Shown one piece after another: positions 41,381 through 49,919 of a DNA stretch of 50,907 nucleotides; within the stretch, counting starts at the first letter, position 1; every line of letters starts with the position of its first letter. This DNA comes from Anaerolineaceae bacterium (GTDB taxonomy: Bacteria > Chloroflexota > Anaerolineae > Anaerolineales > Anaerolineaceae). The stretch spans positions 1 through 50,907 of the forward strand of contig JAFPZX010000056.1 of assembly GCA_017417055.1 (NCBI GenBank). The letters run 5' to 3'. The notes below the pieces were generated by a model. That model was given only the letters and a program-made list of their open reading frames with translations, was not told where the DNA came from and made no database searches. The translations under genes and the position numbers were made by a program.

Positions 41381-42682
41381 ATGAATGATCTGGAAAACCT
41401 TGCTGAATATATCATCGTTGAGGCGAAAGCTCAAGGCGCTGATTATGTTCATTGCGTTGTTCGTGAAAGCGAAAAACAGGAATTTAATGTGGATGGCGGC
41501 CGCTTTTCCTTGATGCGGACGCTGTTTGACCGGGATGTTGCCATAACCGTCCTGAAAGATCATCGCAAAGGCTCTGTTCATGTGAACCGCTTTGATGAAG
41601 TTGCCATTTATGACGCGATTGCGGATTGTATCGCTGCTTCGGAAAGCGCTGAGCCGGACGAAGCCTGGCAGTTCTGCGATGAACCGACGGAACAGGTTTA
41701 TGTTCAGGGAACACCGGTATGCGACACGGAAAAGCTCTTTTTCCGAACGAAGGAATTATTGGAGAATATCAACGAGCGGCATCCGAAAATCCTGATTGAG
41801 CAGATGATCACGTCCCATGATTCCTACCGCAGTGTGTATCTGAATTCCAACGGCGTTTTGTATAATCCGTCTGCCGGTGCGTATAGTTTTTCACTGATGT
41901 ATTCCGGACACGAGGGTGAGAAAAGCACATCCTTCTTTGGTTCTGATGTGACGCTGGCAAAACTGGACAAGCCGGTGATCGAGTGCGCTTTGATCGACCG
42001 GGAACTGAGCGAGATCGAAAAGCAGCTTGACCCGGAACCGCTGGAAGGCAAATTTACCGGGACGGTTTTGCTGGCTCCGGCTGCACTTTCTGAAATCGTT
42101 CTTGGGACGATCTTTGAAAATTTTGTTTCGGACAGCAGCCTGATTGACGGCACTTCTGTCTGGAAAGATAAACTGGGTGAAAAGGTGGCGGACGACCGGC
42201 TGACGATCACTCTGAAAGCAATGGATGAGGATGTGGTGATCGGTTCCCGTGTCACCGGTGAAGGGTACCCGGCTGTAGATTTTGACCTGATCCGTGACGG
42301 GAAACTGGTCGGTTTTGATTTGAGCCAGTACGGCGCAAACAAGACCGGGCAGAAACGCGCCGGATGCTCCACCGGGAATATTTTTATTCCGGCGGGGAAT
42401 CAGTCGGTGGATGAAATCATTCGCGGAATCGAAAGAGGTGTTTTAGTGATGCGCTTTTCCGGCGGAGCGCCCGCGCCGAGCGGTGAATATTCCGGGGTTG
42501 CGAAGAACGCTTTTTTGATCGAAAACGGCAAGGTCACCTGTGCCCTTACGGAGACGATGATCAGCGGGTGTGTGCCGGATATGCTGAATAACATCCGTGC
42601 GGTTTCTTCTGATTTATTGAAAGACGGATCCGTGAGCCTGCCTTATATTGCCTTTGACGGGGTAACGATTTCAGGAAAGTAA
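41381..42682 (+). CDS. tldE: TldE/PmbA metalloprotease partner subunit
   Basis: A 433-residue TldE (PmbA) protein, the non-catalytic partner that closes the TldD active site chamber. It lacks HExxxH, as expected. Typical segments are FNVDGGRFSLMRTLFDRDVA, LLAPAALSEIVLGTIFENFV, GEGYPAVDFDLIRDGKLVG, GCSTGNIFIPAG and FSGGAPAPSGEYSGVAKNAF. It follows tldD by one base. A long palindrome overlaps its stop codon and separates it from the convergent flavodoxin gene. Confidence 0.92.
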   Translation: MNDLENLAEYIIVEAKAQGADYVHCVVRESEKQEFNVDGGRFSLMRTLFDRDVAITVLKDHRKGSVHVNRFDEVAIYDAIADCIAASESAEPDEAWQFCDEPTEQVYVQGTPVCDTEKLFFRTKELLENINERHPKILIEQMITSHDSYRSVYLNSNGVLYNPSAGAYSFSLMYSGHEGEKSTSFFGSDVTLAKLDKPVIECALIDRELSEIEKQLDPEPLEGKFTGTVLLAPAALSEIVLGTIFENFVSDSSLIDGTSVWKDKLGEKVADDRLTITLKAMDEDVVIGSRVTGEGYPAVDFDLIRDGKLVGFDLSQYGANKTGQKRAGCSTGNIFIPAGNQSVDEIIRGIERGVLVMRFSGGAPAPSGEYSGVAKNAFLIENGKVTCALTETMISGCVPDMLNNIRAVSSDLLKDGSVSLPYIAFDGVTISGK

Positions 42683-42797
42683 ATAGTATTTTGTATTGAT
42701 TCAGGACGGAGCACATTGGGGACTGGCATCTTATGCCGCGAAGCCGACATAAGCGTGCTTGTCCCGAAGTGCTCCGCTTTGAATCGTGATACTATTT
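42681..42797. repeat. Long stem-loop between tldE and flavodoxin genes
   Basis: AAATAGTA (42681-42688) pairs with TACTATTT (42790-42797), and CGGAGCAC (42707-42714) with GTGCTCCG (42769-42776). Further pairing, CTTATG / CATAAG, reaches a GCGAAGCCGA apex. On the plus strand it ends in a T run, so it probably works as a terminator. The tldE stop codon overlaps its outer edge. Confidence 0.75.
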
Positions 42798-42814
42798 TTT
42801 ATCTTCAGATATAT

Positions 42815-43300
42815 TTACGATAATTTTTCGCAAAACTCTCTGATCATTTTGTCATTATTTTGATTCGGTTTGTCTTTAGGATCGATGAGAATCAATTCCG
42901 CCTGAAGGGCTTCAATTTCCAATTGTTTCTTCAATTTTTCAAGTGCCTTGTCCGCACCGCCGCCGCTGCAGCAGGCAAAAGCAGCAAGTTTTTTCCCGTG
43001 CAGAGCTTCCCGGTTGTCACGGATGAAGGTTCTGATGGGCGGCGTTGGGTTGGATGCCCATACCGGAAAGCCGAAAATGACACGAGTATAGGCTCTGGCA
43101 TCGAAATGATAGGGCTTTAGTTTTGGCATTTCTCCCATTACGGCGCTTTTCCCACCCCAGAAGAACTTTCGAAATCCCGAATCCGGATATTCCTTTTCCG
43201 GTTCCAGGCGGATCAGTTCAGCGTCTAAGATGGCGGCGATTTTTTTTGCTGTATCTTCGCAATTTCCCGACATGGAATAATAAATAATGGCTGTATTCAT
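42815..43300 (-). CDS. Flavodoxin family protein
   Basis: A 161-residue flavodoxin-like protein. The FMN phosphate loop is YYSMSGNCEDTAKKIA at the N-terminus. GFPVWASNPTPPIRTFI and AFACCSGGGADKAL form the isoalloxazine-binding loops of this short group. Such proteins carry electrons for reductive metabolism in anaerobes. It has a GAGGGAAAATTTC-like site before the ATG. The gene stands alone, convergent with tldE and divergent from the secreted-protein operon. Confidence 0.9.
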   Translation of the reverse strand: MNTAIIYYSMSGNCEDTAKKIAAILDAELIRLEPEKEYPDSGFRKFFWGGKSAVMGEMPKLKPYHFDARAYTRVIFGFPVWASNPTPPIRTFIRDNREALHGKKLAAFACCSGGGADKALEKLKKQLEIEALQAELILIDPKDKPNQNNDKMIREFCEKLS

Positions 43301-43417
43301 GAAATTTTCCCTCTTTCAATCAATTATACAACAAAGGTAATTCTTCAGAATGTTTTGCCGTATTACTGGTAGTTACATCTGAATTGGCATCATGATGTTT
43401 TAATAAAAATCATAATA

Positions 43418-43447
43418 TTGACAGGTATTTCCATCATCAATTATAAT
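43418..43447 (+). promoter_or_regulatory. Promoter of the secreted-protein operon
   Basis: TTGACA (43418-43423) and TATAAT (43442-43447) match both consensus hexamers with an 18-base spacer. It lies about 170 bases before the GTG start of the first gene, so a long leader is transcribed. Confidence 0.8.
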
Positions 43448-43618
43448 TTTGCGATAGGAACAAGGCATATTGTAAAAATAACAGAAAAGAGCACAATGGT
43501 GAATCACAGCGTTTATCGAGAGACTATGCACCGTATGTTACGCAGCTGCAGCGCAGATTGGGTCAGCTCTTTTCCGAACATTTATATTCAAATCAAAACA
43601 AGAATCAGGGGGAAAAAA

Positions 43619-44335
43619 GTGAAAAAACAGTTGCTTTTCATGGTTTGCTGTTTGTTTTTTCTGATGAGCAGCATTTTTTCTGCAAATGCACAGGATCTCA
43701 GTGAAGAGGCAATCCGTATTGTCAATGAAAATCTGGATAATTTTTTTCCGATCACAATGTTAGAGGAAAAATATGACAGAAAAGCTCCCTCTCTTTTTGG
43801 AAATCTCGGTCCTGATACAGCAACAGAAACGAATACGAACGATACCCGTAATTTGCTTCTTTTTGCCAATCCCGACGGCGTTTCTGCCTATGGGCTGACG
43901 GAAAAAGTGAATGTCCGCAGCAGCAAAAATTTCTATTATTCTGCAGATATCACGCCGAATGATCTTTATCCACAGAGCGAAAGCGGCTGTTATATCGGGT
44001 ATATCAACGATAATCCTTCCTATAATGCTGAAAAGGAGCCCGTAAAAACCACATCTCTGGTTTTGTCTGATGCTATTTATCTGGAAAGCAGATCAGATGA
44101 AGGTTTGGTTAGTGAACGAAAAAAATTAGCTGATCTGCAAAATCCGCAAACCAATTTGATGATCGTACGTCTGGCAGGTGAGACCCTTTTATTTGCTGAC
44201 GGAGAATTGATCGGAACTTATCATGATGAACTCAACGGTCCTTTTTCGCTGCGTTACGGTGCTGTCGTTTACGCGGAGGGTGAAGTTGCGGATTGTTCAT
44301 TTGATAATCTTACTGTCAGAGAGGTGATGAAATGA
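43619..44335 (+). CDS. Secreted protein, jelly-roll-like (type A), first of six
   Basis: A 238-residue exported protein starting at GTG 43619, with AGGGGG 7 bases upstream; the longer frame runs into the promoter. The signal peptide is KKQLLFMVCCLFFLMSSIF with cleavage after ANA. The mature part reads NFYYSADITPND, SGCYIGYIND, then LMIVRLAGETLLFADGELIG and ends CSFDNLTV. That order of strands is typical of LamG or 3-keto-disaccharide hydrolase (DUF1080)-like jelly rolls, but no catalytic residues are obvious. The genes at 44332 and 45605 share the pattern. Its stop overlaps the next start by 4 bases. The function is unknown. Confidence 0.78.
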   Translation: MKKQLLFMVCCLFFLMSSIFSANAQDLSEEAIRIVNENLDNFFPITMLEEKYDRKAPSLFGNLGPDTATETNTNDTRNLLLFANPDGVSAYGLTEKVNVRSSKNFYYSADITPNDLYPQSESGCYIGYINDNPSYNAEKEPVKTTSLVLSDAIYLESRSDEGLVSERKKLADLQNPQTNLMIVRLAGETLLFADGELIGTYHDELNGPFSLRYGAVVYAEGEVADCSFDNLTVREVMK

Positions 44336-45045
44336 AACTGAAATATATTTCAATAATTCTATTCCTTCTTGCCGCACTGGGACTGTTTTTTACAACGGTT
44401 TTTGCTGAAGTAAATCCGGAAACACTGCTCAGAACTGCTGATTCTGAAATTTTCATCAGAGCCGGATTCACACAGGATTACAGTAAAGATCAAGACTACA
44501 TCAATGAATTTATCGATGAGAATATCATCCATCAATACTTTACCGCGCATGGAAGAACTTCGGAAGTGTTGACATCCCTCAGGCCCTCTCCTGTGAATAT
44601 TTCCATAAACAATCCAAATCTTAGATTTGAAAATCAGCGGGTGAGAGGTTTCCATGCAAGTTTCAAAATGAAGCGGTCGGAATCTGTCCCGGAAAATGCG
44701 GGGTATTGCTGGCTGAGTTATTCAAACAGGTTTCAGACCGGTGCCGGAAAGGAAAGCGGTGTGATCCTTTATCCCGGATATAAGGCTTTTTATTTCGCAC
44801 CGGAAAATGACAAGTTGGTTTATACGGAAATTGCAGACCTGAGTGAATTTAACAGAAATCGGGATGTCCGGATTGACATAATCCGTTTAGATGGTATTTC
44901 ATATTTTTATTTTGATAAATACTTTGTTTTTCAATATGCAGATGGTATTTCCGCTTTGGTCTCTTTTGAAGCCGGCACTGAATTGCTTGAAGGAGCGTAT
45001 CGGGTTCATTGTGATTTTGATGATTTTATTATCATTGCTCAATAG
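44332..45045 (+). CDS. Secreted protein, jelly-roll-like (type A), second
   Basis: A 237-residue exported protein with a signal peptide (LKYISIILFLLAALGLFFTT, cut near VFA). The body repeats the type A plan: RGFHASFKMKRSESVPENAG, YCWLSYSNRFQTG, ESGVILYPGYKAFYFA, then VRIDIIRLDGISYFYFDKYF and a closing VHCDFDDFII. This is again a concanavalin/LamG-like fold by strand pattern, with no recognisable enzyme motif. The start overlaps the previous stop (ATGA), showing coupled translation. Its exact relatives are unknown to me. Confidence 0.78.
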   Translation: MKLKYISIILFLLAALGLFFTTVFAEVNPETLLRTADSEIFIRAGFTQDYSKDQDYINEFIDENIIHQYFTAHGRTSEVLTSLRPSPVNISINNPNLRFENQRVRGFHASFKMKRSESVPENAGYCWLSYSNRFQTGAGKESGVILYPGYKAFYFAPENDKLVYTEIADLSEFNRNRDVRIDIIRLDGISYFYFDKYFVFQYADGISALVSFEAGTELLEGAYRVHCDFDDFIIIAQ

Positions 45046-45059
45046 AGAGGTGCGGAACT

Positions 45060-45593
45060 ATGAAAAACAAACTGAAAACATTTCTTTTGCTGTATCTTTT
45101 TTTGCTGTTCCCCTGCGGCGTTTCCGCGCAGAAGAATTTGGATCCGATCCTTGTTGATCAACCGAGCCCTTATGTGTTTGAATGTAAAAATGATATTTTC
45201 CTTGAAATCAGCACACAGGCTGTGGTTGGGAATGTTGTGGCGCAGAGAGTTGCGAAATTCACATATATGAGCATGACTGTGAAGGTCCTTTACCTTGCCG
45301 AACAGGAAATGCAAGGCCTGGATAAAGAAAGTTTTACGCTTGTGCACACTTCTGAAGATGGCAGTAAAACAAAATATCCGATGAATTTTGCAATTTCCAT
45401 GATTGCAACCCGAAATAAAGCAAACCATGTAAGTTTTGGGCAAACGCTGAAGCTTCCGACTTACTGGACATTTGACCTGGTGTTTGATATTGATACGCTG
45501 GACAAAAAAAACTGGGAGCTGGTTTTTACACCGATGCCCAGAGGCGGCGGTGAAGCATACTGCGAAATTGTTGTTCCATTCACTGCCAGATAA
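45060..45593 (+). CDS. Secreted protein, type B, third
   Basis: A 177-residue exported protein (signal NKLKTFLLLYLFLLFPCGVS, cut near AQ). The mature part is a beta-rich domain with LEISTQAVVG, MSMTVKVLYL, GLDKESFTLVHTSEDG and FDLVFDIDTLDKKNWELVF. It resembles DUF4352-like or telokin-type Ig domains: a hydrophilic first strand, then a xLxxESFxL hairpin and a WxLxF end. The genes at 46795 and 47416 have the same layout. There is no lipobox, so the product should be free outside the membrane. A ribosome-binding site AGAGAGGTG precedes the ATG. Confidence 0.75.
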   Translation: MKNKLKTFLLLYLFLLFPCGVSAQKNLDPILVDQPSPYVFECKNDIFLEISTQAVVGNVVAQRVAKFTYMSMTVKVLYLAEQEMQGLDKESFTLVHTSEDGSKTKYPMNFAISMIATRNKANHVSFGQTLKLPTYWTFDLVFDIDTLDKKNWELVFTPMPRGGGEAYCEIVVPFTAR

Positions 45594-45604
45594 AGGAGTC
45601 AGAG

Positions 45605-46798
45605 ATGAAAAAGAATTTCATTATTTTTCTGTTCGTTCTGATATTCATTGCCGCCGCGGCAGAAATTGTTTCCGCTCAAACTTTCTCCAAAGAAGATATT
45701 GCGGAAACGTTCACAATTGCTGTGCTGCGGGAACAGTTTTTTGCCCCCAGAGCTTTCCCGGATTATTTTCGATTTGCCAAATCGATCTGGTATTTCGACA
45801 ATCTCGGTCTCTCATATTTCCCAACGGAACAAATAAATTGTCTGAAGTGGGAATATCTGGAAAATCCAAGGTATGCCTGGTATTTTAATTGTTTGCAGCC
45901 AATGGAAGAAAAGGACTGGGCACTTTTAGGACGGGAAAATACAGGAAAGGTGTTTTTGCAAACGATCTACCTGGATGAACCCTACAACAGGAATGTGTTC
46001 CACGGCCTCAATTTTCCAGATGTAACGCATCTTGACGATTTTTACTTATACACAGATCTGTTTGTAACTGACAGTTATCCGGAAGATACCGGCAGTTGCT
46101 ATGTTTACTTCAGCAATTCAACACTTGTCGGCAACCGAACCAGTTACGGTATTTTGATTGATCCCAGAGATGGAATTTACAAGGCGACAAATAATTATGA
46201 CACATTCAGCACGGTGCAGAACAAAGCAGCTTATTCCGGGTTGTTCTTGTTAGGAAGCGAAGTCCACCGCCTGGAACTTATCGAAAAACTGGAGCCATCT
46301 CTTTATGAAGGGAAAACAGGTTCCATCGGGAATGATATTTTCATAAATGATGATATGGACGGAAGGTTTTCCGCAGATCTTGAATCACTGCGGGAAAGCG
46401 CGAAAAAAGAAGGGCAATCGGAAGATATCAAAGCCTATCGAATCGAATTGGTGCGGATCCATGGAATTACCGCTGTTTATATCAACGGTGTTTTTGCCAC
46501 TGAGTTTGAAGATCAGATCATGACCGATGGTTTGAATTTTTATTCAGCCCGGCTTGATGATGAGTTGACCGTAACGATTAATGATCAGGAAATTGATTTG
46601 AAAGACGTAACAGATTCATTAATAATTGATGAATATGTGATCCGGCGGTTCGATGAAGAAACATGGACCATATTTGATCCTGAGAAGGTTACAGGAAAAG
46701 TTTCATGGACCATAGGGCCCCGATTGTACACAGGCGGCAGAACAGTGACTGTAGCTGCCGGAAATATTAACATATATACAAGAGCGCAGGGCCGATGA
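45605..46798 (+). CDS. Secreted protein, jelly-roll-like (type A), fourth and largest
   Basis: A 397-residue exported protein (signal NFIIFLFVLIFIAAAAEIVS, cut after AQ). The central domain shows the type A plan: DDFYLYTDLFVTDSYPEDTG, SCYVYFSN, SYGILIDPRDGIYKATN, then RIELVRIHGITAVYINGVF and an ending TVTINDQEIDL. About 120 extra residues at the N-terminus (LREQFFAPRAFPDYFRFAKS) and a basic tail (SWTIGPRLYTGGRTVTVAAG) set it apart. AAAGGAGTC precedes the ATG. The stop overlaps the next start by 4 bases. Confidence 0.77.
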   Translation: MKKNFIIFLFVLIFIAAAAEIVSAQTFSKEDIAETFTIAVLREQFFAPRAFPDYFRFAKSIWYFDNLGLSYFPTEQINCLKWEYLENPRYAWYFNCLQPMEEKDWALLGRENTGKVFLQTIYLDEPYNRNVFHGLNFPDVTHLDDFYLYTDLFVTDSYPEDTGSCYVYFSNSTLVGNRTSYGILIDPRDGIYKATNNYDTFSTVQNKAAYSGLFLLGSEVHRLELIEKLEPSLYEGKTGSIGNDIFINDDMDGRFSADLESLRESAKKEGQSEDIKAYRIELVRIHGITAVYINGVFATEFEDQIMTDGLNFYSARLDDELTVTINDQEIDLKDVTDSLIIDEYVIRRFDEETWTIFDPEKVTGKVSWTIGPRLYTGGRTVTVAAGNINIYTRAQGR

Positions 46799-47400
46799 AA
46801 ATTATGAAACGATATTTCTTTATTTCCGTTATTTTTATTCTGATGCTGGTATCTTTCAGCGAGTGTTTTGCGGATGAAGTCTGGTCTGAAACGGAATATC
46901 GCAGAATAATGGATACTTCCCAAATGCCCGGGACAATTTATCACAACACCTGGACGGATTGCGGAGAGAGTTTTCAATTCAAAATCATGACACAGCCGAT
47001 CGTTACACCATCCACAACCGGCATCAGAGCCACAGGACCATTGAAGCGCTCCACAGCGATCAACAGCTTTTTGATCGTTCGCGTCGGCATCAAAAACAAG
47101 ACAGACCATATTGTCTCCTGGCTGGAGCCAAAATCGTTTTCTTTACAGGAATTTTATCTGGATATTACAGGCGGCACATATTATCTGAATTCCTATATGA
47201 GCGCCAAAGCTGCGGATTCTTTCAACCTGCAGGTGTTTTTCTCCCCAATTCAGCCCGGAGGAGAGTTATTAACAGTTTTGGTTTTTGAAGTTAACCCAGA
47301 TGTTGAGGGATGGATCATGACGTTTAGTCCGTTCACCAGGGAACAAGACGGCCCTGAAAGTTCAATTTCCTTCAAGCTTCCCAAAGCAAATCGTCAATAA
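46795..47400 (+). CDS. Secreted protein, type B, fifth
   Basis: A 201-residue exported protein (signal KRYFFISVIFILMLVSFSEC, cut near FA). The type B domain reads FQFKIMTQPIVTP, INSFLIVRVGIKNKTDHIVS, WLEPKSFSLQEFYLD, then GGELLTVLVFEVNPDVEGW and ends SISFKLPKA. The KSFSLQEF hairpin and the LVFEVNPDVEGWIMTF end match DUF4352-like Ig domains. An alternative start at 46804 would shorten the signal slightly. No catalytic residues or anchors are visible. Confidence 0.75.
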   Translation: MKIMKRYFFISVIFILMLVSFSECFADEVWSETEYRRIMDTSQMPGTIYHNTWTDCGESFQFKIMTQPIVTPSTTGIRATGPLKRSTAINSFLIVRVGIKNKTDHIVSWLEPKSFSLQEFYLDITGGTYYLNSYMSAKAADSFNLQVFFSPIQPGGELLTVLVFEVNPDVEGWIMTFSPFTREQDGPESSISFKLPKANRQ

Positions 47401-47415
47401 AAAGGAGCGTAGAAG

Positions 47416-48186
47416 ATGTATAAAAAAGCTGTCATCCTTTTTATAATCCTGCTGTCTGCCTGTGTGTTTTCTGCAGTATCAGCAGATAATGTTGTAAAAA
47501 ATGTCACTTATGGCGAAACATATCTTTGCAATGATGCTTACACGATAAGAATTATTACTCAACCGCAAATGGTGTATCAGATTATCGAAAAACTGAATAT
47601 TGATATCGGATATAAAAAGACATCATTGGCTATAGATAATGTTTATTATTATCTCTATAGAGAATACCGTCAGGCGGCTGTACAATATGGTAGGCATCGT
47701 GAAAACAATGATATTCTGCTGAATATTCGTCTTGAATTCCGAAATCTCAATGCTGCCGCTTACCACGGACTTTCACCGGAAAGTTTTAAACTGGTGGGAA
47801 AAGTTCGGGACAGGAAAATTGAATATACGCCTGAAATCATGATTCCCTTCAATATGGACACAGAATGGGAATTACCGCTGATCCGCGCGGGAGTCGAAGC
47901 AAAAGCCCCAATGGAACCGACAAAAAGACTGGTGAAAGAGACTGTTGTTTTTAATCTGGACAGATATTGGGACACACTCCTGATGAAACAAAAAGATATT
48001 GAATCTATGCGGGTTCAGGAGATGCGTTTGATGTTCCGCGTACCAAACTGGTTGTTTAGCTGGGAACTGCACATCAACCCGCAGCCAATGATTGCGGATG
48101 ATTCCTTAAGAAGCTGCGAAATGATCATGCCGCTTTCGGTCATCAAAAATGAGGTCACGGGAGAAATTTATAAATATGTTCCGTAA
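47416..48186 (+). CDS. Secreted protein, type B, sixth and last
   Basis: A 256-residue exported protein (signal YKKAVILFIILLSACVFSAV, cut near SA). The type B plan recurs with a longer middle: YTIRIITQPQMVYQIIEKL, ILLNIRLEFRNLNAAAYHGL, SPESFKLVGKV and a final MRLMFRVPNWLFSWELHINP. An insertion of about 70 residues lies between the strands. AAAGGAGCG precedes the ATG by about 9 bases. It closes the operon; the next gene is glyS. The Cys in SACVFSA is not a convincing lipobox. Confidence 0.75.
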   Translation: MYKKAVILFIILLSACVFSAVSADNVVKNVTYGETYLCNDAYTIRIITQPQMVYQIIEKLNIDIGYKKTSLAIDNVYYYLYREYRQAAVQYGRHRENNDILLNIRLEFRNLNAAAYHGLSPESFKLVGKVRDRKIEYTPEIMIPFNMDTEWELPLIRAGVEAKAPMEPTKRLVKETVVFNLDRYWDTLLMKQKDIESMRVQEMRLMFRVPNWLFSWELHINPQPMIADDSLRSCEMIMPLSVIKNEVTGEIYKYVP

Positions 48187-48237
48187 AAGGCAGCAAACAA
48201 TATATCATTCATTATTTCAATAACCAAGTATTATGAA

Positions 48238-48258
48238 TCGCCCGTATTCACGGGCGAT
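48238..48258 (+). repeat. Palindrome upstream of glyS
   Basis: ATCGCCCGT and ACGGGCGAT form a 9-base perfect stem around ATTC, about 50 bases before the glyS ATG. It lacks a T run. It could end the preceding operon or shape the glyS leader. No T-box or glycine riboswitch is visible in 48187-48301. Confidence 0.55.
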
Positions 48259-48301
48259 TGTGATAAAATCATATCAGTTTTTTATAACTGAGGGATGTAC
48301 A

Positions 48302-49708
48302 ATGGAACAAAATAATGCTGTAACTCTTGAAAAAATCGCCTCCCTTTCCAAACGGCGAGGCTTTGTTTATCCGACTTCAGAAATTTATGGCGGGCTGACC
48401 AGCTCTTATGACTACGGTCCGCTGGGTGCCGAACTGCTGCGGAACATCCGCAACCTGTGGTGGCATGAAATGATCACCACCCGTGAAGATATGGTCGGGA
48501 TCGATTCCCAGATCCTGCTTCATCCGGAAACCTGGGTTGCCTCCGGTCATGTGACTGCCTTCAACGATCCGCTTGTCGAGGACAAAGTCACCCATAAACG
48601 CTACCGTGCCGATCATCTGATCGAACAATGGCTTGACAAACACCCGGAAGTTGAAAAATTCCAGGTGGATGGCATGGGTTTGGATGAAATTGGTGCCTAT
48701 ATTGAAGAGCATCATGTCACCACGCCGGAAGGCAATGAAGTTTTCCCACCAAAGGCCTTCAACATCATGTTCCAGACTGCTATTGGTGTAGTGGAAGGCG
48801 AAAAGATGCCGGTTTACCTGCGCGGCGAAACAGCTCAGGGAATTTTCACAAACTTCAACAATATCGTCAATTCCACCCGCATCCAGCTGCCTTTCGGTGT
48901 TGGTCAAATCGGGAAGAGCTTCCGCAATGAAATCACCACAGGCCAGTTTATCTTCCGCACTTTGGAATTTGAACAGGCTGAAATTGAATATTTCTTCGAT
49001 CCGGACAAAACTGAATGGGAACCGCTCTTCAAGTCCTGGCAGGAAAGCATGTATCATTTTGTGAATGAAACATTGGGTATCAACGCCGACAAACTGCGCT
49101 GGCGCCGACATTCTGACCAGGAACGCTCCTTCTATTCAAAAGACACCTATGATCTGGAATATGAATTCCCGTTTGGCTTCAAAGAATTGTGGGGCATCGC
49201 CTACCGCACCAACTATGACCTGCAGCAGCATATTGACCATTCCGGTAAAGACTTGAGCTATCAGGATCCGCAGGATCACCAGCACAAATTTGTCCCGCAC
49301 GTCATCGAACCGGCAGTCGGCGTCAATCGTTTGCTGTTGATGGCGCTCTGTGATGCTTATTGGGAAGATGTCGAAAACAAGCGTGTTGTGATGCGCTTCA
49401 AGCCCAATCTTGCTCCGTACAAGGCTGCCGTGTTCCCGCTTGTCAAAAACAAGCCGGAAATCATCGAAAAAGCCCGCGGAGTTTATGATATGCTGGCCGC
49501 GAAGATGGGTGTTGTCTGGGATGACCGCGGCAACATCGGCAAGCGTTATTTCTACCAGGATGAAATCGGTACGCCGTTCTGCATCACTGTCGACTATCAG
49601 ACACTGGAAGACAATACCGTCACCGTCCGTGAACGCGACAGCATGGCTCAGGAACGTGTCTCCCTTGATGACCTGACCGCAAAACTGCTGTCTGAGATCG
49701 AAAAGTAA
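48302..49708 (+). CDS. glyS: Glycine--tRNA ligase (single-chain, dimeric type)
   Basis: A 468-residue class II synthetase of the homodimeric archaeal/eukaryal/Gram-positive type, charging tRNA-Gly. It shows KRRGFVYPTSEIYGGLTSSY at the N-terminus and the class II motif 2 region GQIGKSFRNEITTGQFIFRT. VIEPAVGVNRLLLMALCDAY is the motif 3 region. The C-terminal anticodon-binding domain starts with KPNLAPYKAAVFPL and has WDDRGNIGKRYFYQDEIGTP. The ATG at 48302 follows GAGGG; the frame open from 48233 includes the upstream palindrome. Codon use suggests high expression. A terminator follows. Confidence 0.95.
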   Translation: MEQNNAVTLEKIASLSKRRGFVYPTSEIYGGLTSSYDYGPLGAELLRNIRNLWWHEMITTREDMVGIDSQILLHPETWVASGHVTAFNDPLVEDKVTHKRYRADHLIEQWLDKHPEVEKFQVDGMGLDEIGAYIEEHHVTTPEGNEVFPPKAFNIMFQTAIGVVEGEKMPVYLRGETAQGIFTNFNNIVNSTRIQLPFGVGQIGKSFRNEITTGQFIFRTLEFEQAEIEYFFDPDKTEWEPLFKSWQESMYHFVNETLGINADKLRWRRHSDQERSFYSKDTYDLEYEFPFGFKELWGIAYRTNYDLQQHIDHSGKDLSYQDPQDHQHKFVPHVIEPAVGVNRLLLMALCDAYWEDVENKRVVMRFKPNLAPYKAAVFPLVKNKPEIIEKARGVYDMLAAKMGVVWDDRGNIGKRYFYQDEIGTPFCITVDYQTLEDNTVTVRERDSMAQERVSLDDLTAKLLSEIEK

Positions 49709-49739
49709 CTTTGAGCCGATTTATTTGAAAAAGTAAAGG

Positions 49740-49775
49740 AATCCCTGAAAAAAAGAAAGATAGAGGGATTTTTTC
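49740..49775 (+). terminator. Rho-independent terminator of glyS
   Basis: AATCCCT (49740-49746) pairs with AGGGATT (49764-49770) and is followed by a T run. The loop is A/G-rich. Confidence 0.75.
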
Positions 49776-49784
49776 GGAAAAAAG

Positions 49785-49831
49785 CACATCGGTGAACAGC
49801 TTCTTTATAAGAGTGATTGTTCACTGATGTG
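49785..49831. repeat. 14-base inverted repeat downstream of glyS
   Basis: CACATCGGTGAACA (49785-49798) and TGTTCACTGATGTG (49818-49831) pair with a single G-T wobble. Its ends recall the GAGCACAT stems at 18982 and 42681. Confidence 0.65.
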
Positions 49832-49919
49832 TTATTTCTTATCAGATTATCATGTTTAGATGTGATGAATTTTCCCTGAATATTCATGTTCAGACTCGAT
49901 AAAATATTTGATAAAATTA

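Noticed and set aside
42815-43300. NAD(P)H-dependent oxidoreductase instead of flavodoxin
   Set aside because: The SMSGNCEDTA loop and short length fit the flavodoxin group better, although some members do act as small reductases.
48238-48258. Terminator of the secreted operon
   Set aside because: The stem is perfect but no T run follows on the plus strand, so termination is not supported.
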